Of a stretch of 64,000 nucleotides of DNA, positions 1-11,968 are shown piece by piece (positions within the stretch are counted from its first letter, which is position 1; each line of letters starts with the position of its first letter). Source of the DNA: Paralichthys olivaceus (lineage: Eukaryota; Chordata; Actinopteri; Pleuronectiformes; Paralichthyidae). The stretch spans positions 18,753,501 to 18,817,500 of the forward strand of contig NC_091110.1 in NCBI RefSeq assembly GCF_024713975.1. Direction: 5' to 3'. A program made the position numbers and the translations under genes. The notes beneath the pieces are model-generated. The model had not been told where the DNA came from, did no database searches, and was given only the letters and a program-made list of their open reading frames with translations.

Positions 1-1088
1 AGCAGGATTCATGGGCAGCCCTGTTTCTCATTTTGACTGATCTCGTAAATCAAAACACAAACACTGGCACAGCTCCGTCTGAGCGAATGAGCCCTAATGC
101 AACCTCTGATCGTCCCAGTGCGTGGCAGCGTAACCTTAACAGCACCTCAGCGATTATCATGTTGTGAAACAGAGTTCTGCTAAAAAAACCCGGGAACGTT
201 TTGACAAGTACAAACTACCTCTGCTCCAGTCGGTGTGACGTAATGTCAACATCAAGATGTCGTGTACGTGACCACTGGTGAGAACTTTCGTGACTGTGTT
301 TCTGAGGCAGATAAGACGGACTGAGATCTCGAGGGGGATTTTCAAGACAAGAAGTTTTGTTATTGTTTAGTCATTCGCTGTTACCAGATGTTTGCACGAG
401 CATCTTCCAGCTGTTAGAGGCCTCGTTAAAGGTTCAGGTTCATGATTTGAATTAAACGTGAAAACGTTTACAAGCTCTGATGTTCACTTTCCTGATAATG
501 TCCGTTGCTGCAGCTCCTCTTTTCAGCCTCTGTCTGAAACACTTGCTACTGTCTCTTTAAATCCCCCCCCCCCACCACCACAGAATTTTTATATTCACAA
601 ATAAACAAAAAAAAGCAGCATATGCTTCCTTTAAAAAGAGATTTGACTTTAATAAGTCAGCTTCATCTTTGTGTTGGTTCCAACAGCCTTTTAAAAAAAG
701 ACACCACCATCACACTGGCACTTTAAAATGGTTGGACCAGAACTATTAATCCCCAGAACCAGTGCAGAGAAGGCCAGCGGAAAAAACAGTTGGAGAACAG
801 AAAAACCAAGAGTCATCGTCTCTGTGCGACCACATCGTGCTCTGAACTGGTCCAGTCAAGCAGCTCGGACGCCAAAAATAACCTCTGAGAGCTGAAACAA
901 GATAATAACCTCGCTTTGTATCCACAAAACTACAGATCCTGCCAAAAACACGCATGTAATAACATTTGGGATTTCTGCAGTGGCTTCATTTTGCATTACT
1001 TGACTGAACGTCTGTGTTTGTGTCATCAAAGCTTCTGTTTGTAACTTGTTCAATTAGATTAGTTGATCAGAACATTGGCAGAGTTTTC

Positions 1089-1170
1089 ACCCGTGTTTCT
1101 TAGGATTACACAAAAACTTCCAATTCACAGAGAAGAATCTGGTTTTCACTTTCTTTAACTTTGTTCTATG
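1089..1170 (+). repeat. Degraded copy of dispersed percomorph-type repeat
   Basis: Contains the family phrases ggattacacaaaaac and ttttcactttctttaac in the expected order, but with most of the middle missing. Same family as the copies at 3367, 15137, 23957, 36570 and 60077. Assignment rests on my recognition of shared phrases. Confidence 0.5.
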
Positions 1171-2793
1171 ACAAATAAATGATTTATTTTATCAGACAAC
1201 TTTGGAGATTAGGTCACAGGTCATCACATGATCCTCATCAGGCGCTGAAACATATAAATTATCTCTCGTCAGTGCATCAACACCTTGTTTGATGATGTCG
1301 TGAAGCAGCGTGGGATCATGGGAGTCGTTGTCTCCTCCGTTTGCAGGAAAATCTACCCGACACAACTCAGGAGCAAAAAGTTTGTTTTTCCTTCATCATA
1401 CGTCGTTTGAGGTTTTGGACAATGTGAGAACACAAGTCAACAAAATCTGTAACAAAGGCTGAGTCGTTCTCAGACATTTAAATGAAGAACTCTGATGCTG
1501 ATGAAGACCATGTGATGATTTAGAAAGCTGCTACATGGAGCCCCATGTGATAGTGTTTTATCAGCTGCTGTTTCCAGGATGAAGAATAAACTCTGAGGGT
1601 CAGTGTTTGGACGGGAAGAGTTTACAGACCTCGGACAGTTTATTCACTCTGTAGAAAAAGACCTTGTGATATGTCTGAAAGCTCAAGATGAGCGGCTCGA
1701 CAGCAAACGTTCAGGAAACATACGAGGCCTCGCAGTGCGTCGCTTCACGAGAAGAAGGAGCTTTGTTTTAAAACGTGTTTCACATATTTTCTGAAATGTA
1801 AAAATGTCCTCCTCCAGAGTGTCCTCACAACGCAGTGTCTCTGTCAGGAGCAGAGGATGACTTCCTGTTCGCCACTCAAACCGTGCACGGTGCGGTCGAG
1901 GCGTCCGGAGGAACGTCCCATTCACACCTGGTTCAAACGCTCCACTGTTCGCGCCACAATGGCGGCTTTTATTTCCTCCGTGTGACACTGAGCGTCAAAG
2001 GTCGGTGACGTTCAGGAAACACATGATTTTTTAATTTAAAAATCCATAAATTGTGAAAATGAATGCCCGTGTGTTTATTTGTACTCGACTCCGCTCTCAA
2101 ACCCAGAGGCCTGGTTCTGCTGCCAGCTGCCAACCTATTAGCACCCCACAGAAACCCTAACAGTGCCGCCACGGACCTGCTGTTTGTTTGACTTTGCCAT
2201 TATTGAATTGAGACGTGCAGACTCGGTGGACGGGAGGCGAGAATGGGCGCTCGCTCATTTTGAAGGGTGCACTTGTTAAATCTCTGTCCATCTCGGACGA
2301 TGTTTAGACTGGAGACGGAGTTCCAAACTTCAGACTCTGGTCTTGGATGATCCGCCTGCGGGTGAGATCTGTGTTGCTGGAATAGCGAGCGGTCTGGGGC
2401 CAAGCTTTGCATTCTTTCTGGACCTCAGTGCTGACTCGCAAATTCACTTAATGGGGAGAGAGCTTGGATAAACATGGAAGAGGACAGAAGCATTTGGGCT
2501 TTAAGGACACTGAAATGTGCAAGAATGGGCAACATGGAGTTCGTATCGTGGTCCGTTGCTCTCATGCAAGCGCTCGGTTCAGCCGACTGATTCTAACCAT
2601 GCAGACGGTTTTGTTTTTGAGATTTCTGCCTCTGATGAAGCTGATACACTTCCAGTTATTGTGAATGATCCTCAAACCTCATTTATCTAAACAGATCACT
2701 CCCAGTGAGCGTGCAGATCAGTTACAAGATTAAAAACATGAAGTGTTGTATGTTCTTAAAGCTTTTGAAACCGGGGTTAGGATCATATATCAT

Positions 2794-2950
2794 ATTCTGT
2801 AAATAAAAATGGACGACGCAGCTCCACTTCCTTCCACTTTCCAGAAATGAAGCTGAAATATGATGGATAGGAATTCTGCGATCTTGCGCCATTGACGTGT
2901 TTTGGCTTCACTTTTTGGGCGCCGTCATATCGTCCATGTTTTGCAGCTCC
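2794..2950 (+). repeat. Degraded MITE-like element (same family as 61836-62118)
   Basis: Begins with ctgtaaataaaaatgga and continues with agaaatgaagctgaaatat, matching the left end of the better-preserved element at 61836-62118. The right end (tcgtccatg) is decayed. Non-autonomous and non-coding. Confidence 0.5.
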
Positions 2951-3366
2951 GACGCGACGCTGGACTAAATGCCCACGTGTGTGAGTGACATTCAGTCAAA
3001 TGAGGTCAGGTTAGGCCCGGTTCTGCAGCAGTGGGTCTTTTGTCTGTCGATGTTCAGAAGCCAGAGTGGATTCCAGCAGAGTCTCTATCAGCTCTGATCA
3101 CCGTGTCTGTTATTCTCATCGCAGGGGAAACGTTTTTCCAGGCAGACGTGTCAAATATGAAAAGCAGGAAAAATGACAAGCACCACAGCTCTTTGTATTC
3201 ACAGTTTCTGGTGTTACGACACATCGGCGTGTTAATTAACTCCACAGAGGACGGCAGATTGTCGATTGTCTGTTATTTAGACGAGTCCTGCAAAGACCAC
3301 TGGACGCTTTTCCACCGAGACTCGGTGGAAGGATGCGGTTGCGCGTCAGGGAAGAACATCAAGTTT

Positions 3367-3586
3367 TGATCCAGATCAGGGGGCGGGCGAAGGATCTTCT
3401 TTCACCTTATTTAACATTTTCCACATTTACGTTGATTTCTCAGAGAATCGCTCGTGGATGAAAACAATCAGAAATGTTTAGAGGACAGAAATTTGTGAGT
3501 CGGTGCAATTTGTTGGCGATTCATGAAAAAATCTGGATCCAGAGAATTTAAATGTGGTATTTGCTCGACTGAGTTCCATTCGAGGT
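3367..3586 (+). repeat. Dispersed percomorph-type repeat, central and 3' part
   Basis: Runs from gatccagatcaggg through tttctcagagaatcg and gagtcggtgcaattt to actgagttccattcgag. I recognise this as the interior and 3' end of a repeat common in percomorph genomes. The 5' part, with the ggattacacaaaaa phrase, is absent. No coding capacity. Confidence 0.55.
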
Positions 3587-5134
3587 TTTAAATTTAATAG
3601 CCTGACAACCTCAAACTTAACTTTCATTCAATTCCTTTGTTTTTGCACGGAAGCAACTTTTTCAGATGCAGTTCTGTCACCTTGCCAGAATCCCCAAATC
3701 TATTCACGTCTCCACATCAACTTATTTATCAATCTGGGTGAATTCACCCTTTAAGCATCATAGGATGCGGAGCTTCAGTGTTTCCTTGAGCTCCTCCACC
3801 ACTATGTTCAATTTTCCATCATAATAAATGTCACGCAGCTGAAACGCTGTCAGAAAAGGCCAGACTGTGTTCCAGGCAGCTGCGAGTGCTCGGTCTGGAG
3901 CCCCACACAGGAGGAATCTCTCCTGTAAACCGACACGACTGCCCAGTCATGACCTCAGCCTTCAAGTATGAACTCTGAGTGCGATCAGTGCGTTTAAAAG
4001 CCCGGCTCTCCACGATAACTCACACTGATCATCATCATCGTGTGTCTCTGTGGAAAACAACAGAGGGAGAGCTTGATGGATGGAAGGGATGTGCTCTTAA
4101 GGTGTCGGCCTCACGGCCCAGAGTCGGCCGACAGATGCACAGCTCACAATCACATGCCAGGGTTGAGTTGTGCATTATATAAGTTCTGAAACTATCAGAG
4201 CATCGTTTGGCTGCGTTTCTGCCTCAGACAGTGATGCACCACTGATCTCTGCATGAATTCTCTCAACAAACTCCCATCATGCCTCAGTTTTTCTCCCTCT
4301 CAGCAGCAGATGATCTGTGGTCCCGTATGAACAAAGTGTTATACAGGCCTTACGACCCCGGTGATGTACACAGTGACTCACGTCATGCAGATGGCAGATG
4401 GTCGTGTACAGCAAAGCTCTCTGGGTCGTCCCCCCGGGGGCGTGAGGATGTGATAGAGGGGGTCTGCCTCCCCCCCAGGGGTCTCAGCTGTGAAGGGGTT
4501 AAAGTGATAATAGCTCCCTCTCTGCTTTGTCCATTAGCTTTAAATACTTGTGGCTTGATGTGATGTAATTGAAGCTGCGAGGAGCCTGCAGCTTACATGA
4601 GATCTCCATGTGTCCTAACAAGTATGAAAGACCGCAGCTCAATGGAAGTGGTGGGCGACGCATTATCCCAGTTTGTCCGGATGTAGTCAACTTAGCTGGA
4701 ATTTAAACTGACCTGGAAAGAAATCAAAAGAACAAAACCCTTAAACTAACGAGGACGAATTCCATTCAGCTTCTCTACGTCTGGGAATCTGTTATTGTGG
4801 ACTTGAATAGAACCGAACCTGCACAATTGTTTATAGTTTCCTCTGTCAATCGTTAAAGTGAATCAAGAATAGACAGACAAATATATGTAGAGCTAAACTA
4901 AGCTATAAAAAAAAAGAGAAAGAAAAGAAAGCATGGTAGTGTGTGAAAGCACCAAATCACTCACTTGGGTCATTTGTCTCTGTGCCATAACCATGTTGCA
5001 GGATTATGAAGTAAATTGTTAGTGTTTTATTTAGACTAATAGTTTTGGGTAAAGATTGTTCAATGATCTTTTAATGCAGAAATAAACTGGTTTGCTGCAG
5101 TTTGTGATGTGATGCTTCCACAGTTTCACTTGTT

Positions 5135-5152
5135 AGCGCTGCCCCCTGGCAA
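5135..5152 (-). promoter_or_regulatory. CTCF-like motif
   Basis: The reverse complement contains CCAGGGGGCAGCGC, close to the vertebrate CTCF core. It lies about 500 bp beyond the likely 3' end of ccnb1. Motif match only. Confidence 0.3.
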
Positions 5153-5654
5153 TGTGATATATATTATTACATATAACAAAGCAAAATATACCATCATGCA
5201 TTGCTCTGGCAGCATTGTGGATACAAAATAAATTCCGATATACGGTCTAAGCTCTGTGCTGGTGAATTTCAAAGTTAAGTCGACAGTTCCCTCTGGTGGA
5301 CAACATGTGTCACCTCTACCATCTGCAGGTTTGAGCAAGTTCTATTTAAGACTAGTAAAATATGACAAAGGGAGAGAGTCCAACTTTACTTTAGGTCAAA
5401 TGGCTATGGGGGAAATAATCTTTGATACAATACATCTCACCATGAGACATGCTTCTACAGCATGAACTGAGTATTGCTGTAGTTTTAATATTTGCTTGCT
5501 GCAGGAAGAGACTACAAAATATGCAAGTCACTAAAACATGTGACAGAAAAGACCCAATGAAGCACATTAAGACCTGAGGACCTTTGAGACTTTAAAATCC
5601 AAAACCCTGTAAGACTTTAAAAAGTTTAACAAGGAATAAAAACTGCTTTTGCCG

Positions 5655-6376
5655 TGTTATTAAATAGTTTGTTTTAATAAAATACACAAGAGTTAACAGG
5701 ACAGAAGTTATGCAAGACGCCCCACATAGTTTCACCTAAACTTTGCAAGGTTAAGTTTACATGTTGGAAATCAACGGCCAGCAGCTCTGGTGTTGCAGCA
5801 GCCTCTAGTGGTGAACAGTACACATGACAAGGCAACAAGAGTCTGGTCAGAACCATTTAATAGATGCTTTTAAGAAAAAGTCATTTAGGTAAAATCATTT
5901 AAAAGTATTGCTGTACATTTTACATACTGTCACACATTAAGAATATACCATTAAAAATAAAAAGATCAGAAAGGGCCACTACTGCCCATTGGACCTTTCC
6001 ATGGCCGACCATTCTGAAAGCATGTGACACGTTTCAGATGCAACAGCAAATGACGTTTACGGCAACATTAAGAGTTCAGCCAACGGAGTAGTGCATTATG
6101 AGCCATGTTTTGAACAGACATGGTGAAAATAGTGAGTTGTAGCATTACAGTGGTCACTGGTTGACTGAATCTCATGAGGTGTAGATTTCAGATTGAAACC
6201 ATGAACTCAAAAAACGTGTGGCATGCTTTGGAAAAGTCGGCAAGAGATAACGCGAGATCCGATTGTTAGTCATGCAAACCACCGACATGGTTCTCTGCGT
6301 GCCGATCCGTCAGACACGTTAAAAACATTTAAGTTACAAATGTACAAATCGACACATGGTGCCAGAAACTGTCTTC
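5655..6376 (-). other. ccnb1: Probable ccnb1 3' UTR
   Basis: About 720 bases downstream of the ccnb1 stop codon. On the minus strand an ATTAAA polyadenylation-type signal lies at 5673-5678, and no AATAAA was found nearer. The exact 3' end is inferred. Confidence 0.45.
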
Positions 6377-9019
6377 TCACTGTGTGAGCCGCTTAGCGAA
6401 ATCCTTCACCACAGAAGACTTGAGCTGCGAGATGGTGGCGATCCTCATCTGCTTTGAAGTGGAGTATTTGCTCTTGATGGCCTGAAGGGAAAAAAAAAAA
6501 AAAACCAGAGCGAGGGTCAGAAACAGAAAAGTCATGGGCATTCAGATTCCAGTAACTAGTTCACACCTGGCTGGAGGAGTCACTCACCATGTGCTTTGTC
6601 AGGCTGTCGTTCACCTTCACAACGTTCTTGGCAATGTGCGCCATCACAGGAATCAAACTCTCTGCTGTGTAGTCCATGTAGTGCTGCAGCGTCACATCCT
6701 GAGGAGAGACTCAGCATTAACGTCATGTTTAGACTCTGAAGACAAACTGGTCCATGATTTTGTGGAGTCATTTAGAAATGTCACTGAAGTACAAAGATTT
6801 CAGTTTGTACTGTTTCCTTTCTGGTCATAACGACACTCACCCATTCACCAGCATCCAGGATCTGGAGGGTGAGAGCGAAGGCAGCACTGGCCAACAGGGA
6901 AGGTGGGAAGTGAGCCATCTCATAGTCCACCATGGTGAGCTCCAGGAGGTACTTAGCCAGGGTGTGCTGCTCAGCAGTCACCTGAGGGAAGACAGACACG
7001 TTAGTGGTTACAAGAAAAAAAAACTCCCAATCTGTTAGATTATGTTTCTTTTGGACCGAGATGCAGATACCTCATAAATCTTTGAGGCCCTCCTGAGGAA
7101 CTGCAGGGGCAGAGGGCGGCCGAGCTGGAACTTGAGCTGCCGCAGGATGGTCATCTCCATGTCTCTGATCTGGGCAGTGGTGTAGGCCCGGTCCGTCACG
7201 TAGGCAAAGTCTGAGATCTCCGGGGGATACATCTCCTCGTATTTGGAAGCGAGGAACATGGCGGTGACACCGACCAGCTGCAGCTGCTTCTTGGGGACTG
7301 GGTGGTCCTGTTGGAGACGTGAACACACATTTAGTAAAAGAAGCAGACGTCACCTGCTACAGTGAGCGCAGCAGTTTGATTTACTCCTCACCTGAAGAAA
7401 GCGATCAATGATTCCCACAGTCATGTACATGGTTTCCTGCAGCAGACGGAACTTCAGGCTGACCTGCACCAGCCAGTCGATGAGAATGGCTCGCATGTTA
7501 CCGGTGACCTCGTGGCCCTGCAGGTAATGGAGTCTGACGTTCTGCTCAACCTGAGGAGACAAGACTCTGGGTTAAAAACAAAGCTGCAGATTCAACGTGA
7601 AACTTGTTCTGAGAACTGAACGTGTCGTGCCTCAAGCTGCCGCAGGTACTTGTAAATGTCCTTCACATATTCGCTGCAGAGCATTGGGTTGTCGTAGTCG
7701 TCTGCGTCCACGTCCCTGACTGCAGTTTCCAGCATGACGTCTGAAAAAGCCTGGCAGAGGTCACGAGGCTCACAGCCAGAAGTCTCCATTGGAGTGGGGG
7801 ATACTGGTTCAGGGAGAACCTGCACGGTGGAAACAGAGTTCAGAGATCACACCACACCCAGCGGCCATTTGGGTCTTAATAAGAAAGTTTCTGTGGGCAC
7901 CCACCTGCACCTCGGGCTCAGGTTTAACAGGAACAACATTCTTTGGTGCTTTTGGTGGTTCCACCACTGCTACGGTTTTCTCAACTTTGGTCACTTTAGT
8001 CTTCTTTGCTGCTTCGGTCTTGATGTTCTGAAAATGTAGAGTGGGATAGTCAAAGCAGAAATGTGGCAGCAAACCTCTGCCACAGCAAATTACACACAAC
8101 AGGATTTCATTCAGAAGACAAACATTATGAAAACTTCTGTGCACAGTAAAGTGAAGTGGACTATTGATTTTACAGGAAGTCTTGAGCCTTGAGGGAGATT
8201 GACTGGTTGTATATTACATTCACCCAGAAAACAAAAATGAAATGTAAAAATACAACTTTCTAAAGTTTTCTGTTGTATGAAAAAGTGCACATAAGAATTG
8301 AATCCATGTTACACGCTGAAATAAAAGTGCACGCATTTAAAAAAAACAAGGTGGGGGCACTGTTTGCTTACTCAGAGCCCTTTTGTTCCACCATTTTAGG
8401 TGTTCAGTGAAAGCAGCTGCTGGCCTCAAACATATACTACCTGACTCCCAGCATGCAACAGCTTGAAAAGCACTTTTAAATGAAATAGATAGAATATGTG
8501 TTTGTGTGTTTGTTTACAGATATATTCAGTTTCAGTGCATTTGCGTTGATGCACTGAGGATTTCAGTCGAGGCTCTGCAACACAAGCACCGCAGCTGCTT
8601 CAGTCTGATCACACACGAGATATTATTCAACTTGTAAAACTTTAAAACCTCCTTTACCTTCCTCTGCACCTCCTTCACTGCGACGTTCCCGATTTCTCCG
8701 AGAGCCGCCCGAGGCTTGAGCGTGGGCCCGGTCACCGAGCACGACTTCCCGGGGAGGTCGGTCCTGGTGGAGGCCAAACGATTCTGCAGAGAAACACCGG
8801 GAGAGCGCGGAGCTCCGTGTGAATTCACAGGTTCGAGCATTTAATTCAAGTTAACATCACCGAGGAGCAAAGTCCAGCGAGACACGAGGAGAGAAACCCA
8901 CGAGCATGTAAAACAATGAGAGCACGTTTGTTCTGAATGATTCTGTTAAAGTTGAGGAGGAAACGACAAAGAGGAGAAGCAACATGTAGAAAACTCACTC
9001 TGGTAACACGGAGAGCCAT
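6377..9019 (-). CDS. ccnb1: Cyclin B1
   Basis: Mitotic cyclin that activates CDK1 at G2/M. Coding exons (minus): 9019-8999, 8783-8658, 8027-7905, 7819-7631, 7550-7392, 7307-7071, 6981-6841, 6698-6588, 6481-6377. They join to 403 residues, within the usual fish range. The N-terminus MALRVTRNRLA is typical of fish cyclin B1. A destruction box RAALGEIGN lies at residues 32-40, for APC/C-driven degradation. The first cyclin box begins near [12 protein letters not shown] (residues 172-183), followed by the [11 protein letters not shown] helix and a second cyclin fold ending in ...AKRLTQ. All introns are GT-AG except intron 4, which appears to use a GC donor (7630-7629), because exon 4 ends QLE and exon 5 starts VEQNVR in frame. 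The gene is divergent from zfand5. In mammals its close neighbour is SLC30A5, here 20 kb away with three genes between. Confidence 0.97.
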
Positions 9020-9102
9020 TTCACGAGCTGCGTCAGTTCAACCAAAGATGGATTCTCGTTCTGAGGACTGAGGCTGTTTCCTTTCGACTTTCACGGTCCT
9101 GG

Positions 9103-9165
9103 TTTAAATCCTCGCTCTCTGGCGTCTGATTGGCTGAGCCCAGATTACTGCCGGCGTCTGATTGG
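9103..9165 (-). promoter_or_regulatory. ccnb1: ccnb1 promoter: paired CCAAT boxes and CHR-like site
   Basis: In gene orientation two CCAAT boxes (ATTGG on the plus strand at 9129-9133 and 9161-9165) lie 32 bp apart, each inside a repeated gcgtctgattgg. A TTTAAA at 9103-9108 lies where cell-cycle promoters often carry a CHR (TTTGAA-type) element. NF-Y pairs at about 31-33 bp are typical of G2/M genes. The start codon is about 85-145 bp downstream. No TATA box is obvious. Confidence 0.6.
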
Positions 9166-9239
9166 TCCAACGCGGCTGCTTCAAATGCGTTACCCGGACA
9201 ACCACTGGTCATGTGACCTTTTTTTTGTGTGTATCCGCT

Positions 9240-9840
9240 CATTTCCTTTTCCGGTTTTGACGATTTAGTTTTATTTAAACTCTTATAATAATAATAATAA
9301 TAATAATTCTGGTGTCATATTAAATTAATTCATTATTCTCTTTTATTTACTTTTCTTGTAAATGTAATTTTAACACGTTTTTATGTTGCTTAAAATCTCT
9401 TATATGAATTACATTTAAACATGTTTTTTTATATTTATTAACATGTTTTTATTTGTATCTATATTGAATGAAAAGTACTTCGAGCTGTATTGTTTGTATG
9501 AAAGGTACTATATAAATAAAGTTTATTATTTTTATTTTTCTGTGTACAAATCAGTGTGTGTGTGTGTGTGTGTGTGTGTGCAGGCATAAGGCTGATTTAA
9601 CTCATGTATAAATGTTTTAATTATATTTTATAGATCATATTTTATATATTATTAATATATTTGTTCAGAAACTTAAGCTAAATAATAAAAATACTTCTAA
9701 GTTTTATAGAAGACAGGGAAATAAATAAAAAAAACTTCTTTAAATAGTTTATGGATATCGATATTATACAGTGTCGTGATATCTATATATCCATTTATGT
9801 TATTTATTATTAATATTAAAATGTTTCCAGACTCGGTAGA
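9240..9840. other. Divergent ccnb1/zfand5 spacer, AT-rich with simple repeats
   Basis: Very AT-rich stretch between the two promoters. It carries (TAA)n at about 9284-9307 and (GT)n at about 9553-9580. I see no coding potential. The divergent genes start roughly 0.8 kb apart. Confidence 0.6.
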
Positions 9841-9870
9841 GTTCGGTGTTCCTGGTTATTTCCGGGATCG

Positions 9871-9880
9871 GCGCATGCGC
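9871..9880. promoter_or_regulatory. zfand5: NRF1 site in the zfand5 promoter
   Basis: The perfect palindrome gcgcatgcgc matches the NRF1 consensus and lies just upstream of the inferred zfand5 first exon. A TTCCGG ETS-type core sits about 10 bp further upstream. Both are common in CpG-island promoters of widely expressed genes. Confidence 0.55.
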
Positions 9881-9889
9881 AGTTGGGGT

Positions 9890-10108
9890 CCGTGGAGCGT
9901 CTCCGGATGTGCAGGATGTTTCCTCAACAGTCTGCAGCTCATCGTCAGAGGACGTTTGTGAAAACATCCAGCGGAGCCCGAGCGGCCTGAAGAGGCAGAA
10001 ACAACGCACCTAGACGGCCCTAGTGAGTCCGATCCCACCGCTCCACACGGAAATCTCCTCGAAGCACCGAGTTTGGAGGAAATCAGCACGTTTCTCTGAC
10101 ACAGGAAG
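9890..10108 (+). other. zfand5: zfand5 5' non-coding exon 1 (approximate start)
   Basis: GC-rich sequence ending at a good donor, AGGAAG|GTGAGT, at 10108/10109. The next acceptor is at 11940/11941, giving an intron of about 1.8 kb. The intron carries a C23 run, a long (CA)n and CpG-rich sequence. The exon start is a guess from the promoter motifs. Confidence 0.5.
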
Positions 10109-11240
10109 GTGAGTTCACGAGCTCCACTGGAACATCGACGGCTAGCACAAGTTTTCTGAAGTGAAAAGTTGAAGTCCCTTGTTCCACTTTAATGTGCGAT
10201 CGCAGAAGTAGCGTGAATCGAAAGAAATGAACCCATTACGCCGACACGTGTCGCCGAAAAGTTTTTTTTTCTCTCAACCAACTGCGAGGTTGCAAATCAA
10301 GAACCACAACAGCTAGCTTGGTTAGCTTCCCGAAGATGAATTGTTAACAACACAAGAAAGTGAATAAAAATCACGATCGGCACTTTAATGCTCCTTTAAT
10401 CCTCGGAACAGACACACACCTGGAGACATGCTCGTGTTGTTGGTACGTTTATGGTTAAAATCAACACTTTAGCACGAACAGCTATTAGCACGAAGCCGCT
10501 GTAATAAACGCACTTATCTCCGGATTTGATCTTCGTAAAAGCTCTTTGTTGTTAGCTCACGTCAACTTCAGTGATCCGGTTGTAGCGGACAGAAAAAACA
10601 AAGAGCAGACATAGCAGGGGCGACAGTTTTCTGCCGAAGCTAACACCTACTAGCATGCTATCATTAGCGCAGATCACGAGAATCCGCTCACACGGTTGTT
10701 GTGGCTAGCAGTCGTTAGCATGCGAGCTACTGGTCCAAACCGCGCGTCGATTCGAAGTAAAGTTGTTTTGTCTGTTCGCTTTGAAAACACTCGTGTAACC
10801 TGATTCACGGGGTTTAATGTCCGCGCCGCCCGGAGTCGTGTTGTAGTCTTTTTTTTTGGAGGAAACACAAGCTAGGAGTCACCATTAGCCTGCTAGCATG
10901 ACTCAGTGGATTTGTGGGAGTGACACGGCTGTGGCCCAGTGTTTTCCAGGAAGCTCCAGATAACTCACCGCAGCGGAGACGCAGGATATTTTATTGTTGC
11001 AGGAACTTTATAGATGAAGTCATGACTGGAAGTGAAGTCGATGTCATGTAGCCTCGGGGTGACGTTAGCATGCTACAAGTGTACACGACATGTTGGCACC
11101 AGGGAGCGAGTTTGATCTTTTGTTTAGGTGCAGAAAAAAGAAACGTGAGATCTACAGGTGTTGTGTTGAATGATCTCACAATCTGTTCATGACGGTGTGT
11201 TCTCTCCCTGCTGGGATGAATGAAACAAAAAACAAACATG

Positions 11241-11263
11241 CCCCCCCCCCCCCCCCCCCCCCC
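11241..11263 (+). repeat. Poly-C run (C23)
   Basis: Uninterrupted run of 23 cytosines in zfand5 intron 1. The complementary strand is a G23 tract able to form quadruplexes. Its length is prone to sequencing error. Confidence 0.85.
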
Positions 11264-11445
11264 AGATGAGGATACAAATATTTGCAGGATCCCAGCTCCG
11301 ACCCTGCAGCTCCTCTAAAAATAACCCTGTTTATAGCCTGGCTGTGTTGAGGTAACTCGTGAGATCAGTGTCACATTGCTTCCCTGTGACAGAGCAAAGC
11401 CACCACGCACAGATCCATGTGAGTCTGCAGCTCTGCAGTCTGTGG

Positions 11446-11447
<2 letters not shown>

Positions 11448-11495
<48 letters not shown>
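11448..11495 (+). repeat. (CA)n microsatellite
   Basis: About 24 uninterrupted CA units in zfand5 intron 1. Open frames crossing it are repeat artefacts. Confidence 0.95.
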
Positions 11496-11497
<2 letters not shown>

Positions 11498-11968
11498 GTG
11501 AAGCTGCAGTGCTGGAAGCCTCTGCAGCTTCACTGGAATCAGAACATGCTGATGTGACAGCGTCAACCATCACAGCTAAGGGAGAAGTAACACTTCTGTG
11601 TTATGACAGCACAGAGTCGTACTTACTGCAGGGCCCAGTGATGTCGTTCAATCCTTCTAACCAATGCTCATCCTGTTTTTTGCAGCATCAATATTTCTCT
11701 GCTGCCCCGGGCAAGAAATTGTTAACAATCTTCAAATATAGACTTGACCATCATTTTTTTAACAGAATTTTCTTATTTCCCAGCTCACTGGTCTTTTGAG
11801 GATGATGTGCAAGGTTTCATCTCATGCTGCAAAGTTAATTAAATCTGGAGCTTGTTTTTATTGAAGTCTGATTTACTTCCTGTGGTTGCACCAACACAAA
11901 CACTCATCGTTGCAGCGTGCATGTTTGTTTGTGTCTCCAGGTCAGCTCACTAGGCGGCACACATCACT

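Larger units (their letters stand above)
1..5640. other. Intergenic region with decayed repeats
   Basis: I find no supportable gene here. Open frames are short, lack splice-site support and resemble no family I recognise. The stretch holds a C-run at about 563-573, two decayed copies of a dispersed repeat (1089-1170 and 3367-3586), a decayed copy of the inverted-repeat element (2794-2950) and a CTCF-like site (5135-5152). The segment 4500-4640 is unique-looking and could be a conserved non-coding element, but that is only an impression. The right end meets the likely ccnb1 polyadenylation region. Confidence 0.6.

Noticed and set aside
4279-4563. 94-codon frame in the left intergenic region
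   Set aside because: No recognisable domain, no polyadenylation or splice context, and it crosses a C/G-rich palindrome. Chance open frame.
9121-9170. ccnb1 CCAAT pair as a bidirectional promoter also driving zfand5
   Set aside because: zfand5 has its own NRF1/ETS promoter about 700 bp away across AT-rich sequence, so a shared promoter is not needed.
11359-11799. 146-codon frame through a CA repeat
   Set aside because: Opened by the (CA)n microsatellite inside zfand5 intron 1; no homology.
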